A stretch of 64,000 nt of DNA from Pseudobutyrivibrio sp. UBA3626 (lineage in GTDB: Bacteria > Bacillota > Clostridia > Lachnospirales > Lachnospiraceae), in NCBI GenBank assembly GCA_002373675.1, contig DFLF01000016.1, positions 118,131 through 182,130 of the forward strand, in the 5' to 3' direction. Shown here one piece after another: positions 1 to 7,281 of this stretch. A program made the position numbers and the translations under genes. How positions within the stretch are numbered: the stretch's first letter is position 1; every line of letters begins with the position of its first letter. A model generated the notes under the pieces. That model had not been told where the DNA came from, did not search any database, and saw only the letters and a program-made list of their open reading frames with translations.

Positions 1-423
1 GGTGTTCGCTGTGAGTTCCTAGGAGCAGTTGATTTTCATACCATCGGTGGCAAAGAGCGTATGATTGACAATTATGCATTTGAGCTTGGTAAAGAATCCG
101 GTGGTTCGATTGTGGTTGGGTATGAGAACCACAGTGGAAGGACTTATCTTGCAGATGGCATCAAGCCTCTTGGCAGGATAATTAAAGGTTGTGGCAACAA
201 TGGTGAGGATATGACAGAAGGTGTTCGCTACAACAATGTATTCGGAACATATTCTCATGGTCCAGTACTTCCTAAGAATCCGAAGTTCTGTGACTTTATA
301 TTGTCGACTGCGTTGGAGAGAAAATACGGTGAGAATACAGAATTAGAGCCGTTGTCTGATGTGCTGGAGAATCAGGCGCATGAGAGTGTCTATGATAAGA
401 TTATATCAGGAGTAATCAAGTAA
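1..423 (+). CDS. gatD: GatD-like lipid II glutamine amidotransferase, C-terminal part (partial at left edge)
   Basis: The frame is open from base 1 to a TAA at 421-423, so about 140 C-terminal residues are present and the start lies outside the window. The residues match the class I (CobB/CobQ-like) glutamine amidotransferase partner of MurT, including the late catalytic histidine in the GTYSHGPVLPKNP stretch. MurT-GatD amidates the D-glutamate of the lipid II stem peptide in Gram-positive bacteria; the amidotransferase supplies ammonia from glutamine. MurT would be expected just outside the left edge. An ATG at base 61 is internal to the domain and not a plausible start. The family call is by recognition only; CobB/CobQ relatives are the alternative. 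Confidence 0.8.
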   Translation, partial: GVRCEFLGAVDFHTIGGKERMIDNYAFELGKESGGSIVVGYENHSGRTYLADGIKPLGRIIKGCGNNGEDMTEGVRYNNVFGTYSHGPVLPKNPKFCDFILSTALERKYGENTELEPLSDVLENQAHESVYDKIISGVIK

Positions 424-427
424 ATAT

Positions 428-553
428 TTGAAAAATGTATTTTTTGTCCTCGAAAATATTTGAAAAGTGTATTATTTTCTTCTATTAAACTGTTGAAAAG
501 TGTGTAAATTTACACATAAACACTATTGAAAAGTGTATCACAGGTGTTATAAT
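428..553 (+). promoter_or_regulatory. Promoter with four phased direct repeats (TTGAAAAGTGTAT)
   Basis: Four direct copies of TTGAAAARTGTRT begin at 428, 460, 493 and 526, that is 32, 33 and 33 bases apart, about three helical turns. The last copy supplies the -35 (TTGAAA, 526-531); TATAAT at 548-553 follows after 16 bases. An AAGGAGAGG ribosome site at 561-569 precedes the ATPase gene. The arrangement looks like cooperative binding of one protein along one face of the DNA. The binding protein is unknown. Confidence 0.75.
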
Positions 554-576
554 ATGTACTAAGGAGAGGGGGACAT

Positions 577-1899
577 ATGCTAAAACGAAAGATAGAGAAT
601 CAGATTAGGAATCATTTTGAGGAATCTAACGATAGAATTTTGATAGTAGAAGGAGCAAGACAGGTTGGGAAAACATACATAATAAGGCATGTATGTCAGC
701 AGTTATTTAAAAATTATATTGAAATCAATTTAGCTAATGATAAGAATGACAAATGTTTGTTTGAAGGAGTTAGAAATACTACTGATTTCTATCTGCAAGT
801 AAGTACTATTGCAGGTAGTAAAATGGGTAGCAAAGAAGATACGCTTATTTTTCTGGACGAGATTCAGGAATACGAACATTTACTAACTATGTTGAAATTC
901 TTAAGAGAGGATGGTCGCTATACATATATAGCGAGTGGCTCTCTTTTAGGTGTTACGCTAAAGATGACTACATCCATACCTATAGGGAGTATTTCTCTGA
1001 TTCAGATGTATCCTCTTGACTTTGAAGAATTCTTGTATGCTAATGGATTTAACGAGCTTGTTATTGATAATATAAGGAATGAGATGATTAGTAATACTAA
1101 TCCGCGTGAATCAGTTCATATAAGAATGATGGACTTGTTCAAAAAATATATGATTTCAGGCGGATTGCCCGCGGCGGTTAATGCGTTTATTAATGACAAT
1201 AATGTGGTTAAGGTTCGTGATATACAGAACGAAACGCATAGTTTCTACAAAGATGACGCATCAAAATACGAAAAAGACCATCATAAGAAGCTTAAAATAA
1301 GGGCAGTATATGATATGATTCCGTCTAATATGGAGAATAAGAAGAAACGTATTGTTGCAAAAGCTATTGAAGGAAAAAAAGGAAAACGTTTTACAGATTA
1401 TGAAGAAGAATTTGACTATCTGATTGCGGCGGGAGTGGCTTTAAATGTTCAAGCGATTCCTACGCCGGTGTTTCCACTAGTCCAGTCGATTAGTAAAAAT
1501 CTAGTAAAGATGTATTTAAATGATGTGGGAATTCTTAGTAATATCTTATACAAAAACAATATAAGAGCAATTTTAGATGAGAATAGAAGTATTAATATGG
1601 GATCTCTTTATGAGAGTGTGGTAGCACAGGAATTAAAAGCGCATGGACATAATCTATTCTATTATGATAACAGGAATAAAGGGGAAGTTGATTTTTTGAT
1701 AGATAACTATGATTCTCTTTCTGTATTGCCTATTGAAGTGAAGTCAGGTAAAGATTATACTGTTCACAGTGCGCTGGATAATTTCCTGAAAAATCCGGAC
1801 TATAATGTGAAGGAAGGGATAGTATTATCTAATACAAGCGAAAGAAAGGTAAAGAAAGGTATACGCTATCTTCCGATATATGATGTGATGTTTCTATAA
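577..1899 (+). CDS. AAA-type ATPase with C-terminal DUF4143 (restriction-nuclease-like) domain
   Basis: 440 aa. The N-terminal third is a P-loop ATPase: Walker A GARQVGKT (residues 26-33), Walker B with LDEIQ (about 93-97), and a YIASGSLLG sensor stretch. The C-terminal part is the DUF4143 type, with GEVDFLI and PIEVKSG (about 370-390), the spacing of a PD-(D/E)XK nuclease fold. Proteins of this type are common accessory genes in Clostridia and Bacteroidia, and their role is not settled. The ATG at 577 has a good AGGAGAGG site. The gene is monocistronic, behind an iteron promoter and ahead of a terminator. A second member of the family lies at 53563-54867. The function in the cell is unknown. 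Confidence 0.8.
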   Translation: MLKRKIENQIRNHFEESNDRILIVEGARQVGKTYIIRHVCQQLFKNYIEINLANDKNDKCLFEGVRNTTDFYLQVSTIAGSKMGSKEDTLIFLDEIQEYEHLLTMLKFLREDGRYTYIASGSLLGVTLKMTTSIPIGSISLIQMYPLDFEEFLYANGFNELVIDNIRNEMISNTNPRESVHIRMMDLFKKYMISGGLPAAVNAFINDNNVVKVRDIQNETHSFYKDDASKYEKDHHKKLKIRAVYDMIPSNMENKKKRIVAKAIEGKKGKRFTDYEEEFDYLIAAGVALNVQAIPTPVFPLVQSISKNLVKMYLNDVGILSNILYKNNIRAILDENRSINMGSLYESVVAQELKAHGHNLFYYDNRNKGEVDFLIDNYDSLSVLPIEVKSGKDYTVHSALDNFLKNPDYNVKEGIVLSNTSERKVKKGIRYLPIYDVMFL

Positions 1900-1901
1900 A
1901 A

Positions 1902-1946
1902 GAAGTAGTCTTTGTTAGGGAAAGTATTAACATAGACTGCTTTTTT
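1902..1946. terminator. Bidirectional terminator between ATPase and XRE genes
   Basis: Imperfect inverted repeat: AAGTAGTCTTTGTTA pairs with TTAACATAGACTGCTT and is followed by a T-run on the plus strand and preceded by A residues that serve the minus strand. It separates two convergent genes. Confidence 0.6.
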
Positions 1947-2250
1947 ATTTTTTAAGTCTATTTATGATGTTTAGTAGTAATAACATGTCTTCATCATTTA
2001 GGGTTTGTATTTCGTGTATAGTTTTTGCTAGTAGCTCGGGCTGTTTGTGCTCTGTATCGAAGAATTCTACAGGGGTAATGTTGAAATAATTGCATATAGA
2101 GAAAAATTCGTTCATTGAAGGCATAGCTTTTCCAGCGGATATATTGTTGATATATCCTCGGCTGTGCCCAAGATCATAACTGAGCTGATATTCAGACAAC
2201 CCTTTGTTGAGTCGTAGTTGGGTAATTCTGTTTCTAACAAATTCTTCCAT
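1945..2250 (-). CDS. XRE-family helix-turn-helix regulator
   Basis: 101 aa. Residues about 7-62 form a Cro/CI-type HTH (RITQLRLNKGLSEYQLSYDL then RGYINNISAGKAMPSMNEF), followed by a short helical tail. The family binds DNA as a dimer. The start has an AAGGAGA ribosome site upstream. The gene is divergent from the glycan cassette. The 147-bp space between them carries three CTACTNANAAATG-like repeats over the cassette promoter, so this protein is the obvious candidate regulator of the cassette and of itself. That link is inference. Confidence 0.85.
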   Translation of the reverse strand: MEEFVRNRITQLRLNKGLSEYQLSYDLGHSRGYINNISAGKAMPSMNEFFSICNYFNITPVEFFDTEHKQPELLAKTIHEIQTLNDEDMLLLLNIINRLKK

Positions 2251-2305
2251 ACCAAGTCTCCTTTTCTCATAAGCATATTTTAACGGACATATCGAGCTCG
2301 ATAGC

Positions 2306-2402
2306 CTACTTATAAATGATGTATTCGTTGAAAAAACTACTTAAAAATGTTATAATCTTTTTGATGACCTTAAAAGATGTATATAGTCTACTAATAAATG
2401 AT
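2306..2402 (+). promoter_or_regulatory. Promoter of glycan cassette with three candidate operator repeats
   Basis: A strong promoter reads TTGAAA (2328-2333), 17-base spacer, TATAAT (2351-2356). Three related direct repeats, CTACTTATAAATGAT (2306), CTACTTAAAAATGTT (2337) and CTACTAATAAATGAT (2388), lie upstream of the -35, inside the spacer and just past the start site. Spacings are 31 and 51 bases, close to three and five turns. This is a typical layout for repression by a dimeric regulator, probably the divergent XRE protein. Confidence 0.6.
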
Positions 2403-2427
2403 TGCTAATGATTGGAGATATGCAAGA

Positions 2428-3888
2428 ATGGATGAGTGTTTTGGGAGTAACGCAGTAACGAAATTGGAGGATTTTTGTGAAGGTTGCGATGATATATATT
2501 TATATGGAGCAGGTGAATTCGGAGAATTATTTTTCGACGTACTAAGGGATATATGCAGTATTGATGTGAAAGGGTTTATTGTTACAGAGGTAAAGCGTAG
2601 TAGCAAAAAAGGTGTGCCAATATATGATAGAGATACTTTCTTCGAAAAGATATACAAAGGTAGTTGTAAGATAATACTTTCAGTTAGAGATGAAATTGCC
2701 AGAGAAATACTACCTTTTATTCCGCCAGAGGCCAAAATATTACAACTAGATTCATGGGAAATACAATATCTTCAGAGAGTTTACTTTAACAATTTTATTC
2801 GTAAAAATAATATAAGCAAAGAATTATTAGACCTTATAAACGCAAATGGTACATACTATATTGAATTAGTACGCTACATAAACAATATTGTTAACAAAAA
2901 TGGAAACAGTTTAAAATATTTTGTCCCCATCAATCTAAGAAGATTTGACAGAATGGATATTTCAAAAGAAGAAATCTTTGATATAAAGAATACTGCTATC
3001 GTATTGCAAGGTCCCATTAGATATGAAAATGATTTTACCGTAGATACAATGATATGGTATAGAAAGCATTATCCGAATGTAACAATTATTATTTCTACAT
3101 GGAAGGGTGAATGTAGAGATGGTTTTATAGAAAAATGTGAGAAGTATAATATTAGTATTATAGAGAGTGAAAAACCGGTAAACGAGGGGGTAATGCATGT
3201 TAACTATCAATTGTTAAGTAGTCTTCGTGGTATTGAATCCGTGATGGATAATTGTGAGATAAAATATGTATTAAAATGCCGAACAGATCAACGAATAATG
3301 AAGCCTGATTTTTTAATATATTTTAGAGATCTTGTGAAACATTATCCGTTGACAAAAAAATGCAAGTGTCTAGAAGAACGAATTGTTGTAGGCGGTTGCT
3401 CAAGAATTCCTTTTGATATACGTGATTTTTATATGTTTGGTAATAAAGGTGATATATATAAATTATTTAATATTCCTTACGATGACAATATAAGATTGCA
3501 GAATCATTCAAGATGGGGGATTATTCATAAAATAAGAGGAAAGGCAGAAACAGAAATTGAGGGATATATAGAAAAGGAGGAGAAAGGGGCGGTATTAGAC
3601 GATAAGGAGAAAAGAAGAAAAGAGAGGTTCCTTCGTAGCCTATACAAAATTTATAATCCTGAAATGTACATATATAGAACATTTTACAAGAAGTATATTG
3701 GTGTGATAGATGGTGTAGAGCATGCATATAAGAAGTTGCTCTGTAATTATCTTGTTGTTGCGGATTCTGATGTCCTTCAAATATACTGGGACAAGTACGA
3801 AAACTCAAGGTATAATTACGTTGGTTTTGGGGGATATTATTACTGGCTAAAACTAATGGATAACATGGAATTAGGGGAGAATAGTTAA
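2428..3888 (+). CDS. WavE-like glycosyltransferase with N-terminal nucleotide-binding-like region
   Basis: 486 aa from ATG 2428, which has GGAG at 2414-2417. The in-frame ATG at 2398 lacks a ribosome site but would add 10 residues. The N-terminus has IYLYGAGEFGELFFDVLRD, a Rossmann-like GxGxxG turn. The middle has AIVLQGPI, TVDTMIWYRKHYP, IIISTWKGE and a KCRTDQR stretch, the pattern of WavE lipopolysaccharide-synthesis proteins. A lysine/glutamate-rich segment follows before the C-terminus. It likely transfers a sugar or decoration in surface glycan synthesis. It is the first gene of the cassette, and its TAA overlaps the next ATG by one base. The acceptor and donor are unknown. Confidence 0.7.
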   Translation: MDECFGSNAVTKLEDFCEGCDDIYLYGAGEFGELFFDVLRDICSIDVKGFIVTEVKRSSKKGVPIYDRDTFFEKIYKGSCKIILSVRDEIAREILPFIPPEAKILQLDSWEIQYLQRVYFNNFIRKNNISKELLDLINANGTYYIELVRYINNIVNKNGNSLKYFVPINLRRFDRMDISKEEIFDIKNTAIVLQGPIRYENDFTVDTMIWYRKHYPNVTIIISTWKGECRDGFIEKCEKYNISIIESEKPVNEGVMHVNYQLLSSLRGIESVMDNCEIKYVLKCRTDQRIMKPDFLIYFRDLVKHYPLTKKCKCLEERIVVGGCSRIPFDIRDFYMFGNKGDIYKLFNIPYDDNIRLQNHSRWGIIHKIRGKAETEIEGYIEKEEKGAVLDDKEKRRKERFLRSLYKIYNPEMYIYRTFYKKYIGVIDGVEHAYKKLLCNYLVVADSDVLQIYWDKYENSRYNYVGFGGYYYWLKLMDNMELGENS

Positions 3889-4658
3889 TGTTAAATATTG
3901 TACTACCTATTGCAGGGAAGGGAAGCAGATTTGTAAGTGAAGGTTATAGTATTCCTAAGCCACTGATTCCAATACATGGAGTTCCTATGATACAACTTGT
4001 TACTGAGAATCTTAGACCGCATAGAGAACATCGATTTATTTATATTTGCCAAAAAGACCATATAGAAAAATATGATTTGGAGAATAAGCTAAGAGATTAT
4101 ACTAGAGAGGATAATACTGTAGTAATTCCGATAGACTATATAACAGAGGGGCAGGTATGTTCTGTGTTGGTTGCAAAAGATTATATTAACAATGATGAAC
4201 CGCTAATGAGTGCTAATGCGGATCAATGGGTTTATTTTAATGTAGATAGTTATCTGGAAGATATGGATAATCGGAACCTTGATGGACTTATAATGACTAT
4301 GAAATCTTCCGATTCTAAGTGGTCATTTGCAAGAGTTAATAAGGAAGGCTATGTAGTTGAGACAGCCGAGAAAAAACCAATTTCTAGTGATGCCACAGTT
4401 GGTATTTTTAGTTTTAGACATGGCAAGGATTTGGTTCGTGCGGCGGAGAAGATGATAGCAGAGAATGCTCGTGTAAATAACGAGTTCTATACATGCCCAT
4501 GCTATAATTATTTAATTAAAGAAGGAAAAAAGATAGGGGTCTACTCCGTTGGTGAGGAGTATGATGGAATGTATGGATTGGGAATACCTTATGACTTGAG
4601 GTGGTTTGAAAATAACAGCATATCAGATTTTTTGAAAGAAGGTAAATTAAAGCCTTAG
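3888..4658 (+). CDS. Sugar-phosphate (or alditol-phosphate) nucleotidyltransferase
   Basis: 256 aa. The start has the nucleotidyltransferase signature AGKGSRF followed by PKPLIPI (residues 8-31), the GxGxR...K loop that binds NTP. A SANADQW stretch near residue 105 fits the metal/substrate aspartate. The protein should activate a phosphorylated small molecule as an NDP derivative. The ATG overlaps the last base of the upstream stop, so translation is probably coupled. It is clearly paralogous to 5934-6668: both share the motifs NADQ, a W-S-[FY]-A-R box and AEK[KR]PIS. The substrate cannot be told from the sequence. Confidence 0.8.
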   Translation: MLNIVLPIAGKGSRFVSEGYSIPKPLIPIHGVPMIQLVTENLRPHREHRFIYICQKDHIEKYDLENKLRDYTREDNTVVIPIDYITEGQVCSVLVAKDYINNDEPLMSANADQWVYFNVDSYLEDMDNRNLDGLIMTMKSSDSKWSFARVNKEGYVVETAEKKPISSDATVGIFSFRHGKDLVRAAEKMIAENARVNNEFYTCPCYNYLIKEGKKIGVYSVGEEYDGMYGLGIPYDLRWFENNSISDFLKEGKLKP

Positions 4659-4675
4659 TTGGTACGAGGAGAGAG

Positions 4676-5302
4676 ATGATTATAATTTCACATCGCGGAT
4701 ATTGGAAAGATTACGACATCGAAAATAATAAAAAAATTTCTTTTGAACGTTCTTTTGATATGGGATATGGGATTGAGACAGATTTAAGAGACTTTAATGG
4801 GAAAATAGTAATATCCCACGATGTCCCCTGTGGGAACGAAATGACTCTTGAAGAGGTGCTTGACATTATGAATGGAAGGGATTTGCTTCTGGCACTGAAC
4901 ATTAAGGAGGATGGTATTTCGGATAGAATTGAAAGTATCTTAGATAAATACAAATGTGTAAATTATTTCGTTTTTGATATGTCTCTTCCGGAATTGTATT
5001 ATGAAGTGAACAATACTAACCTAAAAGTATTTACAGGGTGTAGTGATATTAATAGAAATGCGCCGTTGCTTGAAGAAACATCTGGGGTCTGGTTAGATTC
5101 ATTTCAAGAGCTTTGGTATGAAAGAGGTGTTATTGATAGATTTCTTAAATGTGAGAAAAAGGTGTGTATTGTGTCAGAGGACTTACATGGTAGAGAGAAT
5201 AAAAGACAATGGAAAATGTTAAGAGAGAATTATTTAAGTGATGATAGAGTGATTCTATGCACAAATAAACTGGAGAGCGCAATAAATTATTTTCAATTTT
5301 GA
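4676..5302 (+). CDS. Glycerophosphodiester phosphodiesterase-like (PI-PLC-type TIM barrel) protein
   Basis: 208 aa, short for a full GDPD (about 240-260). The catalytic pattern is present: HRG near the N-terminus, EN where ENT is usual, GIETDLR for the metal-binding acidic pair and ISHD for the second histidine. The family cleaves or forms glycerophosphodiester bonds with a divalent metal. It starts 17 bases after the first nucleotidyltransferase, with a GAGGAGAG ribosome site. In this context it may trim or transfer a glycerol-phosphate-like group on the glycan, which is inference. Confidence 0.7.
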   Translation: MIIISHRGYWKDYDIENNKKISFERSFDMGYGIETDLRDFNGKIVISHDVPCGNEMTLEEVLDIMNGRDLLLALNIKEDGISDRIESILDKYKCVNYFVFDMSLPELYYEVNNTNLKVFTGCSDINRNAPLLEETSGVWLDSFQELWYERGVIDRFLKCEKKVCIVSEDLHGRENKRQWKMLRENYLSDDRVILCTNKLESAINYFQF

Positions 5303-5311
5303 GGAGGCAGT

Positions 5312-5941
5312 ATGGCTAAGATTAAAGCTGTTTTATTTGATATGGATGGGGTGCTGATTGACGCAAGAGACTGGCACTATGAAGCGTTAAATGAAGCGTT
5401 GGAAATATTTGGGTTATCTATTAGTAGATACGATCACTTGCATACATTTGACGGGTTGCCTACGCGAGAGAAATTAATGCGCCTATCAGAACAGTATTAT
5501 CTGCCCAAGGAGTTACATGAATTTATTAATCTTGTGAAACAAAAGAATACTAGAAGAAAGATAAGTGAGATGTGCCATCCGGTATTTCAACATGAGTATG
5601 CATTATCAAGGTTAAAAGCTGATGGGCTTAAAATTGCGGTATGCTCCAATTCTATACGCGATACCATTATAACAATGATGGAATATGCAGCGCTTGATTC
5701 ATATATTGATAACATAGTATCTAATGAAGATGTGACGAATGCGAAGCCAGATCCTGAGATGTATAAAGTCGCTATAGCATCCTTTAATCTTTCGCCTTGC
5801 GAGTGTATCGTGGTAGAAGATAATATTAACGGAATAAAGGCAGGAATAGCAAGTGGAGCATATGTAATCAAAGTAGATAACCCTACAGATGTCACCTATA
5901 ATCTAATACAATCAAAGATATTGGAGGTGGAAAGTGATTAA
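5312..5941 (+). CDS. HAD-superfamily phosphatase/phosphomutase (beta-phosphoglucomutase-like)
   Basis: 209 aa. HAD motif I is LFDMDGVLID (residues 8-17), with a helical cap insert after it. Motif II is VCSNS, and motif III/IV reads AKPDPEMY and VVEDNINGIKAG. The DxDGVLID form and cap type are those of the beta-phosphoglucomutase subfamily, which covers phosphatases and mutases on small sugar or polyol phosphates. AGGAGG lies 7 bases before the ATG. The gene ends inside the start of the next gene (8-base overlap). It likely prepares or removes the phosphate on the cassette's substrate. Confidence 0.8.
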   Translation: MAKIKAVLFDMDGVLIDARDWHYEALNEALEIFGLSISRYDHLHTFDGLPTREKLMRLSEQYYLPKELHEFINLVKQKNTRRKISEMCHPVFQHEYALSRLKADGLKIAVCSNSIRDTIITMMEYAALDSYIDNIVSNEDVTNAKPDPEMYKVAIASFNLSPCECIVVEDNINGIKAGIASGAYVIKVDNPTDVTYNLIQSKILEVESD

Positions 5942-6668
5942 TGTATTATTGCCTGCTATGGGCAAATCGGCTTTTTTTAGTAATTATTATTTTCCTAAAT
6001 TAATGCTTGAAGTGAATGGAGAAACGGTACTCGAAAGCATAATTAATAATTATGCATCGCTTGAGAAATTGAATATTATATTTGCTTTAAGAGAGGAAGA
6101 TTGCATTAGATTTCACCTTGATGAATCGGCGAAGGTTGCAACAGAAGGAGTTTGTAACAGTAATATTATTATCTTAAAAAATCAAACATCAGGGGCGTTG
6201 TGTACATGCCTAATGTGTGTTGAGAAATTTGATAAAGATGAGCCACTTATTATTAGTAATGCAGATCAAATAATTGATATAGACGTTGGTGATACTATAG
6301 GTTTTTTTGAAAAAAACAAGTTTGACGCTGGTGTTATTACATTTCCTAGTATCCATCCACGATGGAGTTATGCAAGAATCCAGAGAGATAGAGTAATTGA
6401 AATGGCTGAGAAGAGACCTATTTCCAAACATGCCGTAGCGGGGTTTTACTATTACAGGCAGGGAAAAGACTTTATTGAGGCTGCAAAAAAAGTGATTCTT
6501 AAGGGACAATCTCATGAAGGGCAATTCTATCTTTCATCATCACTCAACGAGATGATACTTGATGATAAAAAAGTTGGATATTTTGAAATTGATAAAGATA
6601 GATATCATTCGTTTTACTCACCAGAAAAGATTAAAGAGTATGAAACATTAATAATGAAAAGGAATTGA
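5934..6668 (+). CDS. Second nucleotidyltransferase-like protein with degenerate NTP-binding loop
   Basis: 244 aa, homologous along its length to the protein at 3888-4658 (shared NADQ, RWSYAR, AEKRPIS and GKDFIEAAKK stretches). The N-terminal loop, which should read GxGxR, is here PAMGKSAFFSNYYFPKLML, so the glycine/arginine signature is lost although the lysine of PK is kept. It may have changed substrate, or be a non-catalytic partner of the first enzyme. It overlaps the HAD gene by 8 bases, and GGAGGTGG lies before its start. Confidence 0.65.
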   Translation: MINVLLPAMGKSAFFSNYYFPKLMLEVNGETVLESIINNYASLEKLNIIFALREEDCIRFHLDESAKVATEGVCNSNIIILKNQTSGALCTCLMCVEKFDKDEPLIISNADQIIDIDVGDTIGFFEKNKFDAGVITFPSIHPRWSYARIQRDRVIEMAEKRPISKHAVAGFYYYRQGKDFIEAAKKVILKGQSHEGQFYLSSSLNEMILDDKKVGYFEIDKDRYHSFYSPEKIKEYETLIMKRN

Positions 6669-6674
6669 GAATAA

Positions 6675-6995
6675 ATGAGAGTTTCTAATATTTCGAAAAT
6701 GAAGAGAGGATGGTTTATAGGCAATTTTGCTCCAAGCCTATATAAAACTGAGGAAGTGGAGGTCGCAGTAAAAGAATACAAGGCGGGGGAATATGAAAAG
6801 AAGCATTTTCATAAGGTTGCAACTGAATATACGGTAATAGTTGAGGGAAAGATAAAAATGTTCAATAGAGAATTTGAGAGAGGTGATATAGTTATAACTG
6901 AACCAGGTGATGTCACTGATTTTATTGCTGTGACAGACGCTGTTAATGTTGTTGTAAAGATTCCAGGAGCACGTAGTGATAAGTATGAAGTATAA
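6675..6995 (+). CDS. Small cupin-fold protein
   Basis: 106 aa. A single cupin barrel is readable: metal-site motif 1 around KKHFHKVATEYTVIVEGK, with two histidines and a glutamate, and motif 2 around GDIVITEPGDVTDF. Cupins of this size are isomerases, epimerases, sugar-nucleotide-modifying enzymes or ligand sensors. It starts 6 bases after the second nucleotidyltransferase and is the last gene before a strong terminator. The enzymatic role is unknown. Confidence 0.7.
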   Translation: MRVSNISKMKRGWFIGNFAPSLYKTEEVEVAVKEYKAGEYEKKHFHKVATEYTVIVEGKIKMFNREFERGDIVITEPGDVTDFIAVTDAVNVVVKIPGARSDKYEV

Positions 6996-7000
6996 AAAAA

Positions 7001-7028
7001 GGGTTTCGCAAATGCGAAACCCCTTTTT
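7001..7028 (+). terminator. Rho-independent terminator of the glycan cassette
   Basis: Perfect 10-bp stem GGGTTTCGCA/TGCGAAACCC with an AA loop, preceded by A residues and followed by a five-T run. It closes the six-gene unit. Confidence 0.9.
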
Positions 7029-7029
7029 G

Positions 7030-7139
7030 GTCGTAAGGCATCCTCCCACTTCGTGGGTCCCTCCTTATAAGTCTATAAGTAGCCTTACTTCTTCTAGTCA
7101 TAAGGCATCCACCATGCTTCGCATGGTACCCCTTACGAC
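7030..7139. repeat. 110-bp hairpin repeat, copy 1
   Basis: Starts GTCGTAAGGC and ends CCTTACGAC. It contains nested inverted repeats: CCCACTTCGTGGG, CTTATAAGTCTATAAG and ACCATGCTTCGCATGGT, inside an outer pair TAAGGC/GCCTTA and GTCRTAAGG/CCTTACGAC. It is almost identical to 7171-7280. No coding content is believed. Confidence 0.85.
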
Positions 7140-7141
7140 AT

Positions 7142-7176
7142 ATGACGCACCGAGCTGCGCTCGGAATGCTGTCATA
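7142..7176. repeat. Linker hairpin between the two 110-bp copies
   Basis: Outer arms ATGACGC and GCTGTCAT enclose a perfect CCGAGC-TGC-GCTCGG hairpin. It has the same two-layer architecture (outer arm plus GC-rich inner hairpin) as the flanking copies, but a different sequence. Confidence 0.6.
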
Positions 7177-7280
7177 AGGCATCCTCCCACTTCGTGGGTT
7201 CCTCCTTATAAGTCTATAAGTAGCCTTACTTCTTCTAGTCGTAAGGCATCCACCATGCTTCGCATGGTACCCCTTACGAC
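7171..7280. repeat. 110-bp hairpin repeat, copy 2
   Basis: Direct repeat of 7030-7139 at a 141-base offset, differing at only a few positions (for example GTCATAAGG for GTCGTAAGG at the left). It ends one base before the stop codon of the SDR gene, so it forms the 3' untranslated region of that minus-strand transcript. Confidence 0.85.
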
Positions 7281-7281
7281 T

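Noticed and set aside
7030..7280. Possible CRISPR-like array
   Set aside because: Only two 110-bp units with one spacer-sized gap, made of inverted repeats; no regular short repeat-spacer pattern and no cas genes.
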